A DNA stretch of 64,000 bases from Enterococcus pseudoavium NBRC 100491. Its GTDB lineage: Bacteria > Bacillota > Bacilli > Lactobacillales > Enterococcaceae. The stretch lies in assembly GCF_001544295.1 (NCBI RefSeq), contig NZ_BCQF01000007.1, forward strand, positions 37,702 through 101,701, written 5' to 3'. Within the stretch, counting starts at the first letter, position 1, and the number at the start of each line of letters is the position of its first letter. The notes below the pieces were generated by a model. It saw nothing but the letters and a program-made list of their open reading frames with translations, did not search any database and was not told the DNA's origin. The translations under genes and the position numbers were made by a program. Shown piece after piece: positions 59,377-64,000 of the stretch.

Positions 59377-60263
59377 TGGACAACCTCCAAACCATAAGCA
59401 GTCATTTCTTTTTTCAAGTTTTCAACCGTTTCCGCTTTAGCCGCTGAAAGAGGCAGTCGGAAGTTTGGCTCGATTTTGCCTAGTAAGCCGACGCCGGTTT
59501 TAACTGGAATCGGGTTGACCTCGCAAAAAATCGCTTTGATCAATGGAATTTGCGCCAATTGCAATTTTTTAGCCAATGGGAAATCACCGTCTAAAAGCGC
59601 CTGGGTTAATTCATGGGTTTGCCGAGGTGCGATATTGGCAATCGTGGAAATCGCACCACTGCCGCCGAGTGCCATGATCGGCAAGACTTGATCATCGTTG
59701 CCTGAGTAGATAGCAAAATCATCCGGCATCAAATGAGCGATCTCAGCAACTTGGGAAATATTTCCGCTGGCTTCTTTGATTGCTACAATGTTAGGAATCT
59801 CGGCTAGGCGTTTCACCATTTGCGGGGTGATGTTCATATTCGTCCGTGATGCCACGGAATATAAAATAATCGGTAATTTCACGCTTTGAGCAATTTTTTG
59901 ATAATGTAAAAACAAGCCTTCATCAGAAGCTTTGTTATAGTAAGGAGTCACAATCAATAGCGCATCGGCGCCGACTTTTTCCGCCCCCGTTGATAATTCA
60001 ATCGCGTGCTGCGTATCGTTGACACCAGTTCCAGCAATCACGGGAATCCGACCGTTAACTTTTTTGACGACGGCCTCGATCACTGCGATGTGCTCATCGT
60101 TGGCAAGGGTAGAAGCTTCCCCAGTAGTTCCGCAAGCGATGATCGCATCGGTTCCTGAGCTGACTTGCCATTCCACCAATTCCTCTAATTTCTTATAATC
60201 AACGGCACCATCGGCTTTCATCGGGGTAACTAAGGCAACACCAGATCCTTCAAATATTTTCAA
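59373..60263 (-). CDS. dapA: 4-hydroxy-tetrahydrodipicolinate synthase
   Basis: A 296-residue class I aldolase. It condenses pyruvate and aspartate semialdehyde. GTTGEASTL near 47, the catalytic Tyr in ILYSVASR near 135, and the Schiff-base lysine in IVAIKEASGN near 165 are visible. The start is TTG 60263, the usual position just before IFEGSGVALVTP, with AAGGAG 9 bases upstream; a longer frame to 60335 crosses that site. First gene of the leftward operon. Confidence 0.96.
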   Translation of the reverse strand: MKIFEGSGVALVTPMKADGAVDYKKLEELVEWQVSSGTDAIIACGTTGEASTLANDEHIAVIEAVVKKVNGRIPVIAGTGVNDTQHAIELSTGAEKVGADALLIVTPYYNKASDEGLFLHYQKIAQSVKLPIILYSVASRTNMNITPQMVKRLAEIPNIVAIKEASGNISQVAEIAHLMPDDFAIYSGNDDQVLPIMALGGSGAISTIANIAPRQTHELTQALLDGDFPLAKKLQLAQIPLIKAIFCEVNPIPVKTGVGLLGKIEPNFRLPLSAAKAETVENLKKEMTAYGLEVVQ

Positions 60264-60323
60264 GGGAAACAACTCCTTCATTCTTTTTTTCAAAGTCTTT
60301 GTAAAAAGCTCTTTAATAGTAAA

Positions 60324-60352
60324 ATTATAGCTCAATTATGAGCGCATGCCAA
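60324..60352 (-). promoter_or_regulatory. dapA operon promoter
   Basis: Leftward -35 TTGGCA (60347-60352) and -10 TATAAT (60324-60329) with a 17-base spacer. No lysine riboswitch was seen between it and dapA. Confidence 0.8.
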
Positions 60353-60572
60353 CGAAAATCTCATGAAAATTTTAATTGATGAAAAAACCATTCGGATTTT
60401 GCAGAAAGTATTTCGCTGGTAAGGGATTTTTTTATAAAAAAAGCAGACAAGACCATCATAATCAAATAGTCCATTGATCTAAATCCCAAAAGAAAAGCTA
60501 TTTATTAATACATGAGGTAATAGAAAGACAGACAAGAAGCGTTGGAGCATAATTTCTGAAAATAGTGAAAAC

Positions 60573-60607
60573 AAATGAATGACCTGTGATTCATTTTGTA
60601 CTATAAT
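60573..60607 (+). promoter_or_regulatory. Candidate operator and -10 of the dapL-lysA-dapF operon
   Basis: AAATGAAT/ATTCATTT form an 8-bp inverted repeat separated by 8 bases (60573-60596), directly before TATAAT at 60602-60607. A repressor bound there would cover the -35. It resembles an ArgR box in its arms but not its spacing. Confidence 0.5.
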
Positions 60608-60680
60608 ATGAGAAACTATCAATTAATTTTTAATCTGAATAGCATTATTTCTTAGAATAGTAGTGGAAAAGAGTGAGTCG

Positions 60681-61835
60681 ATGGTCGATACACAAGTCAG
60701 AGAGTTAGAAGATTTAGTCACAATGATGCGTCGGGAGCTGCATCAGATTCCTGAGCTAGGATTGGAAGAGCAGCAAACGGCGGCGTATATTCGTAATAAA
60801 TTAGTAGAATTTGGAGTTACGGAGACATATGAAGTGCTGGGAACCGGCACGATTGCTGTTTTGCGAGGAGCAAAAGCGGGGAAAACGCTGGCTTTTCGAT
60901 CGGATATTGATGCGTTACCGGTTGCAGAAGAAACGGGCTATGCTTTTGCGTCGAAAACACCGGGGAAAATGCATGCGTGCGGGCATGATGGTCATATGGC
61001 GACCTTGCTAGGCTTCATCGCTTATTTACATCGACATCCAGAAAGAATTCAAGGGACGTTGGTCTTTGTTTTTCAGCCGGCGGAAGAAGGACCGGGCGGA
61101 GCAGAGTTAATTATGCAAACAGGGATCTTGCAAAAATTAGGAGTGGAAGAGATCGTCGGACTGCATGTCTTTCCCGATTTACCGGCGGGAAAAATCTCTT
61201 GTCGTCCAGGGGCGATGATGGCGCGCAATGCGGAAGTCACCATTACAATCAAGGGTGTCAGCAGTCACGGCGCGCAACCGCAGTTAGGTGAAGATGCGAT
61301 TGTGGCGGCTGCCGGAGTGATTTCTGGCTTGAATAGTATTTTGGCGCGGAATATCGGGCCGCTCGATAATGTCGTCTTAACCTTTGGTACGATCCATGGC
61401 GGTGAAGCGATGAACATCGTAGCCAAAGAAGTCGTTTTACATGGCACGATGCGGGCCTTTGATGACGCAGTCTATGACGAGGTCGTTCGGCGGGTGGAAT
61501 TACTAGCGAGTGAAATCGCCAAAGGCTACGGTTGTGAAGCGGAAGTTGACTTCAATCATATGTATCGGGTCGTCGACAATGATCCTCAAATGGTCGCTGT
61601 ATTGGAAAAAGTTGCGGCAGATTATTATGTAGAGACACCGCCTTATTTGATTGCAGAAGATTTTTCGTGGTATCAACAGGAAATACCGGGCGTGTTTTTC
61701 TTTTTAGGTATTCGCGACGAAGAAAAGGGCTATACTTATCCGCTGCATAGTAGCAAGTTGAAATTTGATGAAGTCAATCTCTTATTAGGGATTCAGACGT
61801 ATGTCAATCTGATTGCGGGATTGAATGGTGAATAA
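60681..61835 (+). CDS. dapL: N-acetyldiaminopimelate deacetylase (M20 family)
   Basis: A 384-residue M20 metallo-amidohydrolase. The metal site includes MHACGHDGHMATLLG near 96-110, and FQPAEEGPGGAELI near 131 the catalytic Glu. With DapH in the same locus, it is assigned to removal of the acetyl group from N-acetyl-LL-diaminopimelate. The start is uncertain: ATG 60681 is chosen over a GTG at 60663, which has no site. It is followed 15 bases later by lysA. Confidence 0.85.
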   Translation: MVDTQVRELEDLVTMMRRELHQIPELGLEEQQTAAYIRNKLVEFGVTETYEVLGTGTIAVLRGAKAGKTLAFRSDIDALPVAEETGYAFASKTPGKMHACGHDGHMATLLGFIAYLHRHPERIQGTLVFVFQPAEEGPGGAELIMQTGILQKLGVEEIVGLHVFPDLPAGKISCRPGAMMARNAEVTITIKGVSSHGAQPQLGEDAIVAAAGVISGLNSILARNIGPLDNVVLTFGTIHGGEAMNIVAKEVVLHGTMRAFDDAVYDEVVRRVELLASEIAKGYGCEAEVDFNHMYRVVDNDPQMVAVLEKVAADYYVETPPYLIAEDFSWYQQEIPGVFFFLGIRDEEKGYTYPLHSSKLKFDEVNLLLGIQTYVNLIAGLNGE

Positions 61836-61850
61836 TGAAGGGGGCTTACG

Positions 61851-63149
61851 ATGGAATTTGAAACGAAAAATGGACATTTGATGTGGGATGGTTGCGACAC
61901 GGTGGCATTAGCAGAGAAATTTGGTACACCGCTGTATGTTTTTTCAAAAACAATGATCGAAGACAAGTGCCAGGAATTACAGCGGGATTTTGTTGAAAAA
62001 TATCAAAATGTCCGGGTGGCTTTTGCTAGTAAAGCTTTTTCAACTTTAGCGATGTTGAAAATCATTGAAAAGCAAGGATTCTCATTGGACGTTGTCTCAG
62101 ACGGTGAATTGTATACGGCGATTAAAGCTGATTTTCCAGCCGCTCATATTGAAATGAATGGCAATAATAAATCGATCGAAGAATTAACCATGGCGATCGA
62201 TTACGGCGTGGGGCGGATCATTGTCGACAGCCTGCAAGAAGTCGATTTGATCGCGGCGATTGCCAAAGAAAAAGGCAAAGTCGTGGATATTTTGTTTCGA
62301 ATTACGCCAGAGGTCAATGTCCAGACGCATTCTTTTATCTCTACGGGGCAAAAGGATTCAAAATTTGGTATTCCGATTGATGAGACAATCTTATTTCCTC
62401 AAATCAAAAATGCCATCGATACGGCAGAGGTCAACTTTTTAGGTTTCCATTTCCATGTGGGCAGCCAGTTGTTTGACAATCACGCGCATTTGGCGGCGGT
62501 AGAGATTGCATTGGATCTAGTCAAAATGGTTAAAGAACGTTTCGATTATTTAATCAAAGAATTGAATTTCGGTGGTGGCTTTGGTGTTCGTTATACGGAG
62601 CAAGACCAACCGCAGCCTTTTAGCTACTTCACTGATCCGATGATGGAAAAAGTCTTGGCCTTTTGCCAAGAGGAAAACTATCCTCAGCCAGCGATCGTGA
62701 TTGAGCCGGGGCGTAGTATCGTGGCGGAAGCGGGGATCAGTCTGCATCAAATCGGCGCGATCAAAGAACTGCCTGGGTTGCGTAAATATGTCAGTATCGA
62801 TGGTGGCATGACCGACAATATTCGCCCAGGTCTATATGCGGCGGAGTATACGGGAATTCTGGCAAATAAGGCGGATGAAGCACTTGTTGAGAAAGTCACC
62901 GTTTCGGGTAAAGCCTGTGAAAGTACCGATATTCTAGTTAAAGATATTGAGTTACCACAGGTTGAGTCGGGGGATCTTTTTGCGACTTTTTCTACAGGCG
63001 CTTACGGCTATTCAATGGCCAGCAATTACAATAAACTGGCGATTCCCGCGGTTGTCTTAACCAATCAAGGCCAAGCCGAGCTGATCGTAAAAAGACAAAG
63101 TTTGGACCAAATCATCCAAAATGAAGTGATTCCGGAATTTCTAAAATAA
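61851..63149 (+). CDS. lysA: Diaminopimelate decarboxylase
   Basis: A 432-residue PLP-dependent fold-type III decarboxylase that converts meso-diaminopimelate to L-lysine. The PLP lysine is in FASKAFSTLAML near 60-71, FHFHVGSQL near 202, and SGKACESTDIL near 352 contains the active-site Cys from the partner subunit. GGGGGC precedes the ATG. L-Lys is used in peptidoglycan of enterococci. Confidence 0.96.
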   Translation: MEFETKNGHLMWDGCDTVALAEKFGTPLYVFSKTMIEDKCQELQRDFVEKYQNVRVAFASKAFSTLAMLKIIEKQGFSLDVVSDGELYTAIKADFPAAHIEMNGNNKSIEELTMAIDYGVGRIIVDSLQEVDLIAAIAKEKGKVVDILFRITPEVNVQTHSFISTGQKDSKFGIPIDETILFPQIKNAIDTAEVNFLGFHFHVGSQLFDNHAHLAAVEIALDLVKMVKERFDYLIKELNFGGGFGVRYTEQDQPQPFSYFTDPMMEKVLAFCQEENYPQPAIVIEPGRSIVAEAGISLHQIGAIKELPGLRKYVSIDGGMTDNIRPGLYAAEYTGILANKADEALVEKVTVSGKACESTDILVKDIELPQVESGDLFATFSTGAYGYSMASNYNKLAIPAVVLTNQGQAELIVKRQSLDQIIQNEVIPEFLK

Positions 63150-63173
63150 GTAGTTTTGAAATGAGGTTAAAAG

Positions 63174-64000
63174 ATGAAAGTACCCTTTTATAAAATTCAA
63201 GGAGCCGGCAACGATTTCATTTTGATCGATAATCGGCAGTTGGATTTTACTAGTGAACAATTATCTTCCTTCGCCGCGCGGGTCTGCACGAGGCGGCAAT
63301 CAGTGGGTGCGGATACATTGATCGCTGTTGAAGCGGCGAAAACAACGGGCGATTTTTATGCTCGTTTCTTCAACGCGGACGGTTCTGAAGCGGAGATGTG
63401 CGGCAATGGAGCCCGTTGTGTGGCACGTTGGGCCTATGAGACTGGTCTAACCAAAGAAAAAATGGTGATTGAAACAATCGCTGGTACGGTTCCCGCTGAG
63501 CGCTTAGCTCAACGGACTTACCGTGTCCAATTAAATTCGCCGACGGTTTTTAAAGCCGACCAAAGACTGCAAGTCGATGGCAAAGAAGTCGTGGTCGATT
63601 ATGTGGAACTGGGAGATCCCGGGATTCCGCATTTAGTCCTTCAGCTGCCGGATCTGGCGATGACCGAACTGGCAACGATTTTTACTTTTGCACGCAAACT
63701 GCGGAATCATCCGGCCTTTTCCAAAGGTGCCAATGTTAATTTTTATGACATTTTGGCGGATCAAACTGTCGTGGAACGGACTTATGAACGCGGCGTAGAA
63801 GATTTTACCTTGGCTTGCGGAACCGGAACCGGTTCAACAGCCTATGTCTTGACGAAAAAAGAATTAGTCAAGGCAGATCCAGTCGTGATTGAAGTGCTGG
63901 GGGGACAGTTAAAAGTCGAAGTGGTCGGCGAAGAACTGTATCTGATCGGAGATACGAACATGATTGCTGAAGGTACGATTTTAGATGAAGAGTTAAAGTA
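63174..64000 (+). CDS. dapF: Diaminopimelate epimerase (cut at window end)
   Basis: A 275-codon frame that runs to the last base, ending TTA AAG TA, so the stop codon is cut and the gene is probably complete. It starts at ATG 63174 with GAGG upstream. IQGAGNDFILIDNR at 8-21, MCGNGARCVA near 73-82 (first catalytic Cys) and LACGTGTGSTAYV near 213-225 (second Cys) are the epimerase motifs. It converts LL- to meso-diaminopimelate. Third gene after dapL and lysA. Confidence 0.95.
   Translation, partial: MKVPFYKIQGAGNDFILIDNRQLDFTSEQLSSFAARVCTRRQSVGADTLIAVEAAKTTGDFYARFFNADGSEAEMCGNGARCVARWAYETGLTKEKMVIETIAGTVPAERLAQRTYRVQLNSPTVFKADQRLQVDGKEVVVDYVELGDPGIPHLVLQLPDLAMTELATIFTFARKLRNHPAFSKGANVNFYDILADQTVVERTYERGVEDFTLACGTGTGSTAYVLTKKELVKADPVVIEVLGGQLKVEVVGEELYLIGDTNMIAEGTILDEELK

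Noticed and set aside
60264..60680. Lysine riboswitch in the dap/lys intergenic region
   Set aside because: I looked for the conserved lysine-box elements on both strands and saw none; only promoter and palindrome features were found.

Overview
The window reads as a chromosomal segment of a low-to-mid G+C Gram-positive lactic acid bacterium, most likely an Enterococcus or close relative. The evidence is a complete agmatine deiminase locus (aguR, ptcA, aguD, aguA, aguC) with enzyme lengths of 339 and 365 residues as in enterococci, a WxL cell-surface pair, an LPXTG protein, a SagA-like NlpC/P60 hydrolase, a MntH transporter, strong AGGAGG ribosome binding sites and many TTG starts. The species cannot be fixed from the sequence alone. 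I saw no tRNA, rRNA, insertion sequence, phage module or CRISPR array.

Layout. 0-5 kb: a membrane protein, an AI-2E family exporter, an amino acid permease and a Ser-tailed membrane-anchored protein. 5-11 kb: the agmatine pathway, with a membrane-embedded LuxR-type regulator divergent from the ptcA-aguD-aguA-aguC operon. 11-17.5 kb: a class A penicillin-binding protein, a divergent anchored protein of unknown role and a secreted protein with 30 cysteines and six Cys/His repeats, preceded by a long structured leader. 17.5-24.2 kb: a ProX deacylase, an Mga-like regulator divergent from a two-gene WxL cluster, a TfoX-C protein, YccF, an alpha/beta hydrolase and a leaderless alpha-carbonic anhydrase. 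24.3-28 kb: a nucleoside hydrolase, DcuC-like carrier, GNAT and GntR operon with a readable promoter, candidate operator and CRE. 28-34 kb: a YjdF gene with its probable riboswitch, an Spx paralogue, a pentapeptide protein, a PadR-DUF1700-small membrane protein operon and YxeA. 34-42 kb: transaldolase, an LPXTG protein, a secreted nuclease, DUF5131, ndk, an orphan TIM-barrel-like protein, mntH and a small basic protein under a good promoter and CRE.

42-50 kb holds an ABC-F ATPase, a previously unlisted pair of tiny hydrophobic peptides, an orphan HicB-like protein, a coupled pyridoxine kinase and ECF S-component, and aspartate 4-decarboxylase. 50-57 kb holds a histidine phosphatase, a GyrI-like protein, a short UvrC-like GIY-YIG protein, a SagA-like peptidoglycan hydrolase and a metallophosphoesterase. 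57.8-64 kb holds the acetylase-type diaminopimelate/lysine pathway, split into two divergent operons (dapA-dapB-dapH and dapL-lysA-dapF). dapF is cut by the window edge within its stop codon.

The most interesting points are the Cys/His-rich secreted protein, the tiny peptide pair at 43.8-44.1 kb, the GC-rich three-stem element at the end of ndk, the GntR/CcpA-controlled nucleoside operon, and a family of at least six near-identical terminator hairpins with a GACAA/TTGTC core.
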